From: HGM04593 sp045654885
Lineage (GTDB): Bacteria; Bacteroidota; Bacteroidia; Bacteroidales; Bacteroidaceae
Length of the DNA: 64,000 bases
NCBI GenBank assembly: GCA_045654885.1
Contig: JAZOOF010000045.1
Span: 1 to 64,000 of the forward strand
Reading direction: 5' to 3'
This document shows positions 50,646 through 59,784 of this stretch, one piece after another (positions within the stretch are counted from its first letter, which is position 1; each line of letters opens with the position of its first letter). The notes below the pieces were generated by a model. That model made no database searches. It had not been told where the DNA came from and saw nothing but the letters and a program-made list of their open reading frames with translations. Both the position numbers and the translations under genes were made by a program.

Positions 50646-52829
50646 TTACACTATGAACAACAGTTCCCTGTACTTGGGGAGTGTCCACAACTCATTATCC
50701 ACCACAAGTTCAAGATTGTCGATATGCGAACGTATCTCCTCAAGCATAGGTGCCACGGTATCGTGGTAGGCTATGGCCTTCTCGCGCTCCGAAGCAATGC
50801 GGTTGGCAACCTTTCGGCGTTCAATGAGTTCAGCTACAAGACGACGGATTTCGGCCACATGCTCGGCCATGCTCTTCACAAGCTCAATATTCTCGGCCGA
50901 GAGACGGTCACCCTCCTCCTTGCCAATCACCTGCTCCATCTTAATCACATTGTCGAGCAACGAACTCTGGTACTTTGTGGCAGTTGGGATAATATGATTC
51001 AAAGCAAGGTCGCCAAGCACGCGTGCTTCAATCTGGATTTTCTTGGTGTACATCTCCCACTTTATTTCGTTGCGGGCCACCAATTCGGTCTCTGTCATCA
51101 CATCCATATTGCGGAACATGGCAACACTCTCCTCATCGAGATAACGGTCGAATACCAACGGGGCACTTGCCTCGCAGTCGAGACCGCGACGCGCCGCCTC
51201 TTTGCGCCACTCGTCACTGTAGCCGTTACCGTCAAAACGTATCGGTTTGCTGTACTTTATATACTTGCGTATAATCTTTACAAGAGCATCCTCTTTAGCC
51301 ATACCCTTCTCTATGAGTTCATCAACCTCGCGCTTGAAGATTGTGAGCTGCTCGGCCATTGCGGTGTTGAGTGCAATCATTGCCGATGCGCAGTTGGCCT
51401 CGGCGCCCACGGCACGGAATTCGAAGCGGTTACCTGTAAAGGCAAACGGCGAAGTACGGTTGCGGTCGGTATTGTCAATCATAAGCTCCGGGATTGACGG
51501 GATATTGAGGCGCAGTTCGCGCTTGCTCAGGATTCTCACCACATCATCGGTTGTCTCCATATGGTCGAGCACCGACGAAAGATGCGAGCCCAAGAAGCTC
51601 GAAATAATTGCCGGGGGAGCCTCGGCCGCACCAAGACGGTGCGAATTGGCCGCCGACATAATGCTTGCCTTCAACAAGCCATTGTGGCGGTAGATTGCCG
51701 CAAGGGTGTTCACAACAAAAGTGATGAAACGCAGATTATCCTTGTCGTTCTTACCCGGCGCCATAAGCAGCACCCCGGTATCGGTTCCAAGCGACCAATT
51801 GTTATGCTTGCCCGAGCCGTTGACACCCTTGAAAGGTTTCTCGTGCAAGAGCACGCGGAAACCATGACGACGCGCCACCTCTTTCATCAATGCCATGATG
51901 AGCATATTGTGGTCAACCGCCAGGTTGCACTCCTCGTATATCGGAGCAAGCTCAAACTGATTGGGAGCAGCCTCGTTGTGACAAGTCTTGGCGGGAATGC
52001 CAAGTTTCATTGCCTCAACCTCAAGTTCTTTCATGAAAGCTGCAACACGCTTGGGGATTGAACCGAAATAGTGGTCCTCCAATTGCTGGTTCTTGGCACT
52101 GTCGTGCCCCATGAGAGTACGGCCGGTGAGCAACAGGTCGGGACGTGCAAGCAGCATGCCCTCATCGACAAGGAAATACTCCTGCTCCCAGCCAAGGTAT
52201 GTGGTAACCTTCTTCACGTTCTTGTCGAAGTAACGGCACACATCGGTTGCCGCCTTGTCGACTGCGCGCAACGATTTAAGCAATGGCGCCTTGTAGTCGA
52301 GCGCCTCACCTGTGTATGAGATGAAGACCGTTGGCACACACAATGTATCATCAATGAGAAATGCCGGCGAAGTGGGGTCCCAGGCACTGTAGCCACGCGC
52401 CTCGAATGTACTGCGTATACCGCCATTGGGGAATGACGACGCATCGGGCTCCTGCTGCACAAGCAGCTTGCCCGAAAACTCCTCAAGCACACCACCCTTG
52501 CCGTCGTGTTCAATAAAGGCATCGTGCTTTTCGGCGGTAGTCTCCGTCAACGGGTGAAACCAGTGCGTATAGTGTGTTGCACCATTCTCCACAGCCCAAC
52601 GTTTCATACCCTCTGCAACGCTGTCGGCAATCGAGCTGTCGAGCGGTGCATCGTTGTCAATCACATCGATAAGCTTGTTGTAGACATCCTTGGGCAGGTA
52701 TTTGTACATCTTCTCGCGGTTAAACACCTTCTCGCCATAATAGTCCGATGGGCGCAACTCGCAGTTGGGGACATCGACCGCCTTTTTACCAAAAGCTGCC
52801 GAAATTACTTCAAAACGTAGCTTTGACAT
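50646..52829 (-). CDS. glnN: Glutamine synthetase type III
   Basis: A 727-aa GSIII, the large dodecameric form common in Bacteroidetes. Visible: the N-terminal MSKLRFEVISAAFGKKAVDV, the GSIII-specific stretch HYTHWFHPLTETTAEKHDAF, EYFLVDEGMLLARPDL in the catalytic domain, the metal/glutamate region NEAAPNQFELAPIYEE, NGSGKHNNWSLGTDTG and NRTSPFAFTGNRFEFRAVGA. Length is typical (about 730). It makes glutamine from glutamate and ammonia. It is monocistronic with its own consensus promoter and terminator. Confidence 0.97.
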   Translation of the reverse strand: MSKLRFEVISAAFGKKAVDVPNCELRPSDYYGEKVFNREKMYKYLPKDVYNKLIDVIDNDAPLDSSIADSVAEGMKRWAVENGATHYTHWFHPLTETTAEKHDAFIEHDGKGGVLEEFSGKLLVQQEPDASSFPNGGIRSTFEARGYSAWDPTSPAFLIDDTLCVPTVFISYTGEALDYKAPLLKSLRAVDKAATDVCRYFDKNVKKVTTYLGWEQEYFLVDEGMLLARPDLLLTGRTLMGHDSAKNQQLEDHYFGSIPKRVAAFMKELEVEAMKLGIPAKTCHNEAAPNQFELAPIYEECNLAVDHNMLIMALMKEVARRHGFRVLLHEKPFKGVNGSGKHNNWSLGTDTGVLLMAPGKNDKDNLRFITFVVNTLAAIYRHNGLLKASIMSAANSHRLGAAEAPPAIISSFLGSHLSSVLDHMETTDDVVRILSKRELRLNIPSIPELMIDNTDRNRTSPFAFTGNRFEFRAVGAEANCASAMIALNTAMAEQLTIFKREVDELIEKGMAKEDALVKIIRKYIKYSKPIRFDGNGYSDEWRKEAARRGLDCEASAPLVFDRYLDEESVAMFRNMDVMTETELVARNEIKWEMYTKKIQIEARVLGDLALNHIIPTATKYQSSLLDNVIKMEQVIGKEEGDRLSAENIELVKSMAEHVAEIRRLVAELIERRKVANRIASEREKAIAYHDTVAPMLEEIRSHIDNLELVVDNELWTLPKYRELLFIV

Positions 52830-53293
52830 TATAATATGTTTTATTTATCTTTTTGCTATTTCAAAATCCAAAGCAAAGATAACACCATAACCGCACAAGA
52901 CAAAGAAAAACGGAGAAAAGAGAAGCTATAATGACTACAATTCACATAAAAGAACAAGAATTTTCTAAAAAGCGAAGACAAAAACATGTATTTTCCAAAT
53001 TTTGGAAAGGATAATTCACAAAAAGAGTCCAAAACTACAAATTGTCATTATGCAAGCAAAATCAAACACAAGGCTTACATTTTAACACCATAAAAAAGAA
53101 GCAAAGCAGAAGCATGGAACTGCAAACAGAGAGTGCCAAATAAAAAGAATTGAGAAAATGGATTAAAAAAACTGAAAAAAACAATATTGTTTTACAATAT
53201 TTAAATAACTTTGTGAGGAAAAGCCGACAGCAGGCATCCCCGCGAACCGGGCACAAGGAAAAGAACAAACACAACAATTAACCATAAAAAATT
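52830..53293. promoter_or_regulatory. Divergent control region between glnN and nagA
   Basis: 464 bp, AT-rich, with no credible gene. For glnN a perfect promoter on the minus strand: TTTG (52901-52904), 19 bp, TATCTTTG (52874-52881). For nagA on the plus strand: TAACTTTG (53206-53213) as -7 box, 81 bp before the ATG, without a clear -33 partner. The remaining sequence is A-rich on the plus strand. Confidence 0.6.
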
Positions 53294-54457
53294 ATGCTTA
53301 AGCAAATTATCAATGCAAAAATCCTCACTCCACAAGGTTGGATGCAGGATGGTTCGGTAATCATCAGAGACAACAAGATTCTCGAGGTTACAAACTGCGA
53401 CCTCGCCGTTGTAGGTGCAGAAGTTGTTGACGCCAAAGGTATGCACGTTGTACCCGGCGGTGTGGAAATCCACATCCACGGCGGTGGCGGCTGCGACTTC
53501 ATGGAGGGCACAGAGGAGGCTTTCCGCGGTGCAATCAAGGCACACATGAAACATGGTACAACAAGTATCTTCCCCACCCTTTCATCATCAACAGTTCCAA
53601 TGATTGAGGCCGCTGCCGAGACATGTACAAAGCTGATGGCAGAGCCCAACAGCCCGGTACTCGGATTGCACCTCGAGGGCCACTACCTGAACATGGCTAT
53701 GGCAGGCGGCCAGTTGCCCGAGAACATTAAGGACCCCGACCCCAACGAATATATTCCTTTGGTAGAGAAATGGGATTGTATCAAGCGTTGGGACGCAGCT
53801 CCCGAGCTCCCCGGTGCAATGCAGTTCGGTAAATACATCACATCAAAGGGCATCCTCGCGTCTGTGGCACACACACAGGCCGAGTATGACGATATCCACG
53901 CTGCACGCAAGAACGGCTACACACACGCCACACACTTCTACAACGCAATGCCCGGTTTCCACAAACGCCGCGAGTACAAGTACGAGGGTACCGTGGAGAG
54001 CATCTACTTGCACGAGGACATGACAGTTGAGGTTGTTGCCGACGGCATTCACGTTCCTCCAACAATCCTGCGCCTCATCCACCGCATCAAGGGTGTTGAG
54101 CGTGCCTGCGTAATCACCGACGCTTTGGCATGCGCTGCAAGTGACAGTACAACAGCTTTCGACCCACGCGTAATCATTGAGGACGGTGTCTGCAAGCTCG
54201 CCGACCGCACAGCCCTTGCCGGCTCAGTGGCTACAATGGACCGCCTCATCCGCACATTGGTACAGAAGGCCGAGATTCCTCTCGATGACGCAGTACGCAT
54301 GGCATCGGAGACACCCGCAAAGATTATGAACGTATATGACCGCAAGGGTTCATTGCAGAGAGGCAAGGATGCCGACATCATGATTCTCGATGACGATCTG
54401 AACATACGCGCCGTTTGGGCAATGGGCCAGCTCGTTGAAGGCACATACAAGCTCTAA
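53294..54457 (+). CDS. nagA: N-acetylglucosamine-6-phosphate deacetylase
   Basis: A 387-aa amidohydrolase. It removes acetate from GlcNAc-6-phosphate, the entry of amino-sugars into glycolysis or the cell wall. Visible: the metal motif EIHIHGGGGCDFMEGTEEAF, GLHLEGHYLN (metal Glu; many NagA proteins read HLEGPF here), VAHTQAEYDD, HATHFYNAMPGFHKR and the catalytic Asp in ITDALACAAS. The end GKDADIMILDDDLNIRAVW is typical of the composite beta domain. Single gene with terminator; nagB is not in the window. Confidence 0.93.
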   Translation: MLKQIINAKILTPQGWMQDGSVIIRDNKILEVTNCDLAVVGAEVVDAKGMHVVPGGVEIHIHGGGGCDFMEGTEEAFRGAIKAHMKHGTTSIFPTLSSSTVPMIEAAAETCTKLMAEPNSPVLGLHLEGHYLNMAMAGGQLPENIKDPDPNEYIPLVEKWDCIKRWDAAPELPGAMQFGKYITSKGILASVAHTQAEYDDIHAARKNGYTHATHFYNAMPGFHKRREYKYEGTVESIYLHEDMTVEVVADGIHVPPTILRLIHRIKGVERACVITDALACAASDSTTAFDPRVIIEDGVCKLADRTALAGSVATMDRLIRTLVQKAEIPLDDAVRMASETPAKIMNVYDRKGSLQRGKDADIMILDDDLNIRAVWAMGQLVEGTYKL

Positions 54458-54483
54458 GAATCAAAAAAAAATATTATACTGAC

Positions 54484-54519
54484 CGGGCGGGTGGCAGTTA
54501 TTGTCACCCGCCCGATTTT
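54484..54519 (+). terminator. Terminator after nagA
   Basis: CGGGCGGGTG (54484-54493) pairs perfectly with CACCCGCCCG (54505-54514), followed by ATTTT. Confidence 0.85.
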
Positions 54520-54656
54520 GTATATAAAAAAACAAAAAGCATAGGCTAATTGTTGTTATTGGCAAGAATTATAATCAAAAACCATAAAAAATGTAAAACA
54601 GACAGTTTAGGAGCATTTTTATTAAATTAAGGACAATTTTTACCCGCTTTATTCAC

Positions 54657-54664
54657 TATCTTTG
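54657..54664 (+). promoter_or_regulatory. Candidate -7 box of the dcp operon
   Basis: TATCTTTG, 17 bp before the ATG at 54682. A T-rich stretch lies upstream but there is no exact -33 box. Confidence 0.45.
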
Positions 54665-54681
54665 CATAAGAGAGAAAATAT

Positions 54682-56757
54682 ATGACAGATAATAGACCTA
54701 CAATTGATATGAATCCACTCCTGATGCCATATGACACCCCTCATGGTGCAATTCCATACGACCGTATAACACTGCAGCATTACATCCCTGCAGTCAAGGA
54801 GGCAATAGCACGCGAGGAGGAGGCCGTAAATGCCATATGCAACAACAGCGATGCCGCAACATTCGACAACACAATTGCAGCACTTGACTATGCAGGCCTG
54901 CTGCTTGGCGATATAATAGGCGCCTTCAATGCCGTTGCCAATGCATGCAGCAATGACGAGATACTTGCCATTGAAGAGGAGATGCAGCAGCTGTATGTTG
55001 CCCACAAGAACAACATAACACTCAATGAAAAGCTCTTTGCACGAATAAAATCCGTTCACGAGAGCGACAACACCGGCCTCACCACCGAACAGCGCCGCTT
55101 GCTCGAACAGACATATGACAGTTTTGTGCGTAGCGGAGCAAACCTTACGGGAGCAGAGCGTGACGAGTACAGGCAACTCACCGAGCGCCTTGCCACATTG
55201 GGAGTAAAATTTCAGGAGAACAGCATAAAGGACACCGACGGGTACACGCTGCACATCGAGAACGAGGCAGACATTGAAGGCCTGCCCGAGGATGTAAAGG
55301 ACGCAGCCCGCAATAATGCCAAAGAGAGCGGCAAGGAGGGTTGGCTGTTCACGCTTCACCGCCCAAGCTACCTGCCGTTCATCACATTCTGCCGCAACCG
55401 CGAACTGCGCAGACAGATGTACATGGCATATGACACCATTGGTGCAAAGGGCAACGGGCACGATAACTGCGAGACTGTAAAGGAGACCGTCAACTGCCGT
55501 TTGAAACTTGCCCGCCTGCTTGGCTACAACACCTACAGCGACTATGTGCTAAGCGAGCGCATGGCACAGAACACCGACGCTGTGTTCTCGATGCTGGGCA
55601 AGCTCACATGGTCCTACCTGCCGGCTGCACGCAAGGACATAGAGGAGGTGACAGCATTTGCAAAGAGCCTTGAGAGCGAGGAGTTCGAGTTCCGGCCCTG
55701 GGATTTCGCCTTCTACAGCGAGAAATTCAAGGAGCAGAAGTTCGACCTCACCGATGAGATGGTACGCCCCTACTTCGAGCTCAACCAGGCCATATACGGC
55801 GCGTTCTACCTTGCAACCAGGCTCTACGGCATAACCTTCAAGCAGAACCACGACATTCCGCTCTTTACCCCCGATGCAAAGGTTTGGGAGGTATATGACT
55901 ATGACGGTACATACCTTGCACTGCTCTACTGCGACTTCCTCGCTCGCAAGGGCAAGCAGGCAGGCGCATGGTTGGACAGCATAAAGCCACAGTACAAGGA
56001 TGCCGCAGGCCCCGACCACAGGCCACACATTACCCTCTCCACCAACTACCGCAAACCAATGCCGGGCAAGCCGACATTGCTGAACCACGACGAGTTCAAC
56101 ACACTGATGCACGAGTTCGGCCATTGCCTGCACGGAATACTCTCGAACGTCACATACCCGTCACTCTGCAGTCCTAATGTACTTTGGGACTTTGTGGAGA
56201 TGCCGTCACAGATAATGGAGAACTTCGCCACCGAGGAGGAGTTTCTGCAGCACTTTGCGTTCCACCATCGGACGGGCGACAACATTCCCGCCGAGACGTT
56301 GCGCAAGATACAGCAGGCGCGCAACTTCAATGTAGGCTACCAGTGCATACGCCAGGTAAGGCTGGGGTTGCTCGACCAGTCATGGCATAACATATCACAG
56401 CCCTTCGAAGGCGACGTGCTTGAGTATGAACACTCTGCCACCGAAGCCCTTAAGGTTTTGCCCCACATCAACGGAACCGGTATCACCACAAACTTCGGTC
56501 ACATAATGTCGGGCGGATATGCTGCCGGCTACTACAGCTACAAGTGGGCCGAGATGCTCGATGCCGATGCCTTTGCGCGTTTCAAGGAAGAGGGCATAAT
56601 GAACATGGACACAGCCCAGTCGTTCCGCGACGAGATACTCTCAAAGGGCGACAGCGAACACCCTATGACACTCTACCTGCGATTCCGCGGGCGCAAGCCG
56701 TTGATAGAGCCGTTGCTCGAGCGCGATGGAATAAAGACAATATGCCCACACCTGTAA
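54682..56757 (+). CDS. dcp: M3-family peptidyl-dipeptidase (Dcp-like)
   Basis: A 691-aa zinc peptidase without signal peptide. The N-terminal helical lid (about 1-240) precedes the catalytic half with the zinc motif H477-EFGH (LMHEFGHCLHGIL) and the third ligand in VEMPSQIMENFATEEEFL. FGHIMSGGYAAGYYSYKWAE near the C-terminus is a strong M3 block. It removes dipeptides from oligopeptide C-termini. It is the first gene of a probable four-gene run (lipoprotein, dCMP deaminase, S41 protease) with spacings of 12, 2 and -4 bp. Confidence 0.95.
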   Translation: MTDNRPTIDMNPLLMPYDTPHGAIPYDRITLQHYIPAVKEAIAREEEAVNAICNNSDAATFDNTIAALDYAGLLLGDIIGAFNAVANACSNDEILAIEEEMQQLYVAHKNNITLNEKLFARIKSVHESDNTGLTTEQRRLLEQTYDSFVRSGANLTGAERDEYRQLTERLATLGVKFQENSIKDTDGYTLHIENEADIEGLPEDVKDAARNNAKESGKEGWLFTLHRPSYLPFITFCRNRELRRQMYMAYDTIGAKGNGHDNCETVKETVNCRLKLARLLGYNTYSDYVLSERMAQNTDAVFSMLGKLTWSYLPAARKDIEEVTAFAKSLESEEFEFRPWDFAFYSEKFKEQKFDLTDEMVRPYFELNQAIYGAFYLATRLYGITFKQNHDIPLFTPDAKVWEVYDYDGTYLALLYCDFLARKGKQAGAWLDSIKPQYKDAAGPDHRPHITLSTNYRKPMPGKPTLLNHDEFNTLMHEFGHCLHGILSNVTYPSLCSPNVLWDFVEMPSQIMENFATEEEFLQHFAFHHRTGDNIPAETLRKIQQARNFNVGYQCIRQVRLGLLDQSWHNISQPFEGDVLEYEHSATEALKVLPHINGTGITTNFGHIMSGGYAAGYYSYKWAEMLDADAFARFKEEGIMNMDTAQSFRDEILSKGDSEHPMTLYLRFRGRKPLIEPLLERDGIKTICPHL

Positions 56758-56769
56758 ACAATTATATAT

Positions 56770-57195
56770 ATGAGGAGTATTGCAAAAGCAGCAAAGAGCG
56801 CTATCTTTGTGCTGGCACTTGCCTTGGCAGGCTGCAACAACAGCGACGACATAAGCGAAATATTCATAGGACATGACTGGAGGCTCACTTACATCGAGGA
56901 GGGCGGCATAAGACGCTGGCCATCGCAAGAGAACAGCTACAGCATCATGTTCAGCGAGAACAGTTTCAGTGCAACCACGCCGGGTGGCGGCAGAATCAAC
57001 GGACGCTGGAGTGCCAACGGAGAGACACGCCGGTTCAACTGCACAAACATACGCACCGAAGGAATAAGCGCAAGCGACACCATTGCAAGACAGATGGTGG
57101 ATATGCTTAAAGAGGCAAACACATACAGTGGCGACATCCACTACCTGCAGATAATAAAAGAGAAAAACCATTTAATGCAGTTCTACAACAGATAA
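56770..57195 (+). CDS. Small lipoprotein of unknown function
   Basis: 141 aa. A lipoprotein signal ends at the lipobox LALAGC (Cys21), so the mature protein is lipid-anchored. The rest is a compact beta-rich domain (GHDWRLTYIEEGGIRRWPSQ, then FSENSFSATTPGGGRINGRW) that resembles lipocalin-like or META-type folds. The match is by style only. Small lipoproteins of this sort (DUF4847-like) are found beside dCMP deaminase in Bacteroidales, as far as I recall. It is 12 bp after dcp and 2 bp before the deaminase gene. Confidence 0.65.
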   Translation: MRSIAKAAKSAIFVLALALAGCNNSDDISEIFIGHDWRLTYIEEGGIRRWPSQENSYSIMFSENSFSATTPGGGRINGRWSANGETRRFNCTNIRTEGISASDTIARQMVDMLKEANTYSGDIHYLQIIKEKNHLMQFYNR

Positions 57196-57197
57196 CT

Positions 57198-57650
57198 ATG
57201 GAAAACAGACAACAGAAACAACACGACCTCGACCTCAGATACCTTAGAATGGCTGCCATCTGGGCCGAGAACTCATATTGCGTGCGCCGCAAGGTAGGAG
57301 CACTCATTGTGAAGGACAAGATGATTATCTCCGACGGCTACAACGGCACACCCGCCGGCTTTGAGAATATTTGCGAAAACGAGGATGGCTTCACAAAGCC
57401 ATACGTCCTGCATGCCGAGGCCAATGCCATAACAAAGATTGCATGCTCCAACAACAACAGCGCAGGTGCAACAATGTATGTGACCACATCGCCCTGCATA
57501 GAGTGTGCCAAGCTCATTGTACAAGCCGGCATCAAACGCGTTGTCTACAGCAACAAATACCGCCTTACCGACGGCATCGACCTGCTCACAAGAGCCGGCA
57601 TTGAGGTTGTGTACATTGATATGACCGAAAGCGAAAACAGCAGCAGATGA
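57198..57650 (+). CDS. dCMP deaminase-family (ComE-type) cytidine/deoxycytidylate deaminase
   Basis: A 150-aa zinc deaminase. The zinc and proton-shuttle motif HAEANAI is followed by TTSPCIECAKLI (PCxxC ligands). The N-terminal stretch MAAIWAENSYCVRRKVGALI and SDGYNGTPAGFENICENEDG are typical of dCMP deaminases, which turn dCMP into dUMP for thymidylate synthesis. Its last codons overlap the start of the S41 protease by 4 bp. Confidence 0.9.
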   Translation: MENRQQKQHDLDLRYLRMAAIWAENSYCVRRKVGALIVKDKMIISDGYNGTPAGFENICENEDGFTKPYVLHAEANAITKIACSNNNSAGATMYVTTSPCIECAKLIVQAGIKRVVYSNKYRLTDGIDLLTRAGIEVVYIDMTESENSSR

Positions 57651-59251
57651 AACGCCTCATTCCAATAATAGTAACAACTATGTGCCTTTTGCTGGGATAC
57701 TATTTCGGCACAAGGAACGCACTGATAGAGGTTGTCGAGAAACAGACTCTTGTTCTGCGCGACAACAAAATCAACGAAGTGTTGAGCATCATGGACGGCA
57801 TGTATGTCGACACTCTCGACATCGACTCCATAATAGAGAAAAGCATCCCAAAACTGCTCACCGAGCTCGACCCCCACAGCGTCTACATCCCCATTGAGGA
57901 GGTTGAAGAAACGAACTCGGAGCTCGAAAGCAGTTTCAGTGGCATTGGAATACGTTTCACCATCCAGGAGGATACCATAAACATCAACGATGTGATACGC
58001 AACGGCCCATCGGAGAAGGTGGGATTGCTTGCCGGCGACCGCATAATAAAGGTCAATGACACTCTGTTCGTGGGCAAAGGCGTGTGCACCAACGACAAGG
58101 CGATGAAGAAGCTCAAAGGCCCACAAGGCAGCTTTGTAAAGATAAGCGTGCAACGATATGGCGAGGAGGACCTTCTCGACTTCATTATCCGACGCGACCA
58201 GATACCTGTTGAGAGCATAGAGGCCTACTACCTTATCAACGACAAATGGGCATACATCAAGGTAGACCGTTTTGCCGAGAACACCTTTGCAGAATTCATA
58301 CGCGCTATGGTAGAGATGGCCTACAGCAATGCACAGGGATTCATCATCGACCTTCGCGGCAACGGCGGAGGCTACATGGGCATAGCACTTGAAATGGCCA
58401 ACCAGTTCCTTGACGAGGATGACATCATTGTATACACCGAGGGTGCAAACAGCCCCAAGGTCATTGAGCGTGCCAACGGACACGGTGTATTCAAGGAGGT
58501 ACCTCTTGTGGTGCTTGTGGATGAGACATCGGCATCGGCCAGCGAAATCATTGCCGGAACAATACAGGACAATGACCGTGGCACAATCATCGGCCGCCGC
58601 TCATTCGGCAAAGGACTTGTGCAACAGCCAATCACCCTCAGCGACAGTTCCATGGTAAGGCTCACCATAGCACGCTACCACACCCCGTCGGGGCGCTGCA
58701 TACAGAAGCCCTACAACAAGGGTAACCGCGAGGAGTATGACATGGACCTCATTGACCGCTACAACAGAGGCGAGTACTTCTCGCAGGACAGCATACACCA
58801 GAACGAGGAGCTCGTTTACAAGACCAAGAAAGGACGCACGGTGTACGGCGGTGGCGGCATAATGCCCGACATATTCGTTTCGAGCGACACTGCCGATGTG
58901 ACAGCATATGCCAACGAAGTGCTCATGCGTGGACTCATAGCACAGTTCACCCTCAAGTACAGCAACAACACCCGCCACAACCTTTCGGGCTACACCACAC
59001 ATGAAGCACTCATAGCACACCTTGAGACACAACACCTGTTCGACAAGTTTGTGGCATTTGCAGCCGGGAAAGGTGTAAAGGCAAGCGCCGAGGAACTCGC
59101 AAAGTCAGAGAGACTGCTAAAGCGTTCGCTCTACTCCAACGTTACCTACCAGCTGCTTGGAATGTGCGAGCATGTGAAATACATAAACCTTAGCGACTCC
59201 ACCGTACTGAAGGCCGTCGAGGTGCTTGAACGCGGAGAAGCATTCCCATAA
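57647..59251 (+). CDS. S41-family C-terminal processing protease (CtpA/Prc-like)
   Basis: A 534-aa protease with an N-terminal membrane or signal helix (about 1-22, MKRLIPIIVTTMCLLLGYYF), a PDZ domain (about 85-170) and the S41 core: GFIIDLRGNGGGYM, then the catalytic Ser (S297 in DETSASASE) and Lys322 in GRRSFGKG. Ser and Lys are 25 residues apart, as in Prc. It cuts unfolded or tagged proteins from their C-terminus in the periplasm. It is the last gene of the dcp operon; a tRNA follows. Confidence 0.93.
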   Translation: MKRLIPIIVTTMCLLLGYYFGTRNALIEVVEKQTLVLRDNKINEVLSIMDGMYVDTLDIDSIIEKSIPKLLTELDPHSVYIPIEEVEETNSELESSFSGIGIRFTIQEDTININDVIRNGPSEKVGLLAGDRIIKVNDTLFVGKGVCTNDKAMKKLKGPQGSFVKISVQRYGEEDLLDFIIRRDQIPVESIEAYYLINDKWAYIKVDRFAENTFAEFIRAMVEMAYSNAQGFIIDLRGNGGGYMGIALEMANQFLDEDDIIVYTEGANSPKVIERANGHGVFKEVPLVVLVDETSASASEIIAGTIQDNDRGTIIGRRSFGKGLVQQPITLSDSSMVRLTIARYHTPSGRCIQKPYNKGNREEYDMDLIDRYNRGEYFSQDSIHQNEELVYKTKKGRTVYGGGGIMPDIFVSSDTADVTAYANEVLMRGLIAQFTLKYSNNTRHNLSGYTTHEALIAHLETQHLFDKFVAFAAGKGVKASAEELAKSERLLKRSLYSNVTYQLLGMCEHVKYINLSDSTVLKAVEVLERGEAFP

Positions 59252-59307
59252 GGAAAAATGTTGCTGTAAAAATATCAAAACAGCAACCCACATTAAAATA
59301 AAAGTTG

Positions 59308-59315
59308 TATCTTCG
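59308..59315 (+). promoter_or_regulatory. Candidate -7 box of the tRNA-Gly gene
   Basis: TATCTTCG, 14 bp before the first base of the tRNA. No exact -33 TTTG is seen. Confidence 0.45.
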
Positions 59316-59329
59316 CAAGCGGAAACAAC

Positions 59330-59402
59330 GCGGTAATAGCTCAGTTGGTAGAGCATTGGCTTCCCAAGCCGAGGGTCGCGGGTTCGAGTCCCGTTTACCG
59401 CT
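59330..59402 (+). tRNA. tRNA-Gly (anticodon CCC)
   Basis: A 73-base cloverleaf. Acceptor GCGGTAA pairs with TTACCGC, D arm GCTC...GAGC, anticodon stem TTGGC/GCCGA with loop TTCCCAA (anticodon 59363-59365), T arm GCGGG-TTCGAGT-CCCGT (one mismatch at its base). Discriminator U; the CCA end is not encoded. It reads GGG codons. Confidence 0.93.
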
Positions 59403-59629
59403 CAAAAGAAAAGCACCCTAAAGGTGCTTTTTGTTGTATAGGAGGGCGAGAACCAGCGACCCTATTAACAAGGAAAAGCGCAGCTTGGTGCGCGGGTTCT
59501 TTGCAAGCAAAGCGGCAAGCCGATTACGAGTCCCGTTTACCGCTCAACAGAAAAGCACCCCAAAGGTGCTTTTTGTTGTATAGGAGGACGAGAACCCGCG
59601 ACCCTATTAACAAGGAAAGCGATGCGAAA
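59385..59629 (+). repeat. 142-bp tandem duplication carrying the tRNA 3' end and its terminator
   Basis: The stretch from the T loop of the tRNA through the terminator to 59487 is repeated 142 bp downstream (59527-59629). Shared parts are CGAGTCCCGTTTACCGCTCA, the hairpin AAAGCACC-AGGTGCTTT, and rgaacc-gcgaccctattaac. The second copy has only the 3' 19-20 bases of the tRNA and cannot fold as a tRNA. Residual sequence up to 59700 includes a degenerate GTCAT-type piece (CTGAGCGCAGCGAGGTATCT). No integrase gene is nearby. Confidence 0.75.
59410..59432 (+). terminator. Terminator of tRNA-Gly
   Basis: AAAGCACC (59410-59417) pairs with GGTGCTTT (59423-59430), followed by TT. An identical stem is repeated at about 59552-59572. 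Confidence 0.8.
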
Positions 59630-59784
59630 GCATCGCATGCCATTTTTCGGGCAAGCCCTCAACAGTACGTCTGAGCGCAGCGAGGTATCTTTGTTATCAC
59701 GCAGTTTGAAAACTTGTCACCTTGTGACGAGGAGTAACCCTAAAATAACATATCCCCAAAGGGAAACCTGTTTTTGTGGGCACA

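Noticed and set aside
59252..59784. Prophage or integrative element at the tRNA
   Set aside because: The direct repeat of the tRNA end is real, but no integrase, excisionase or phage gene is within the window.
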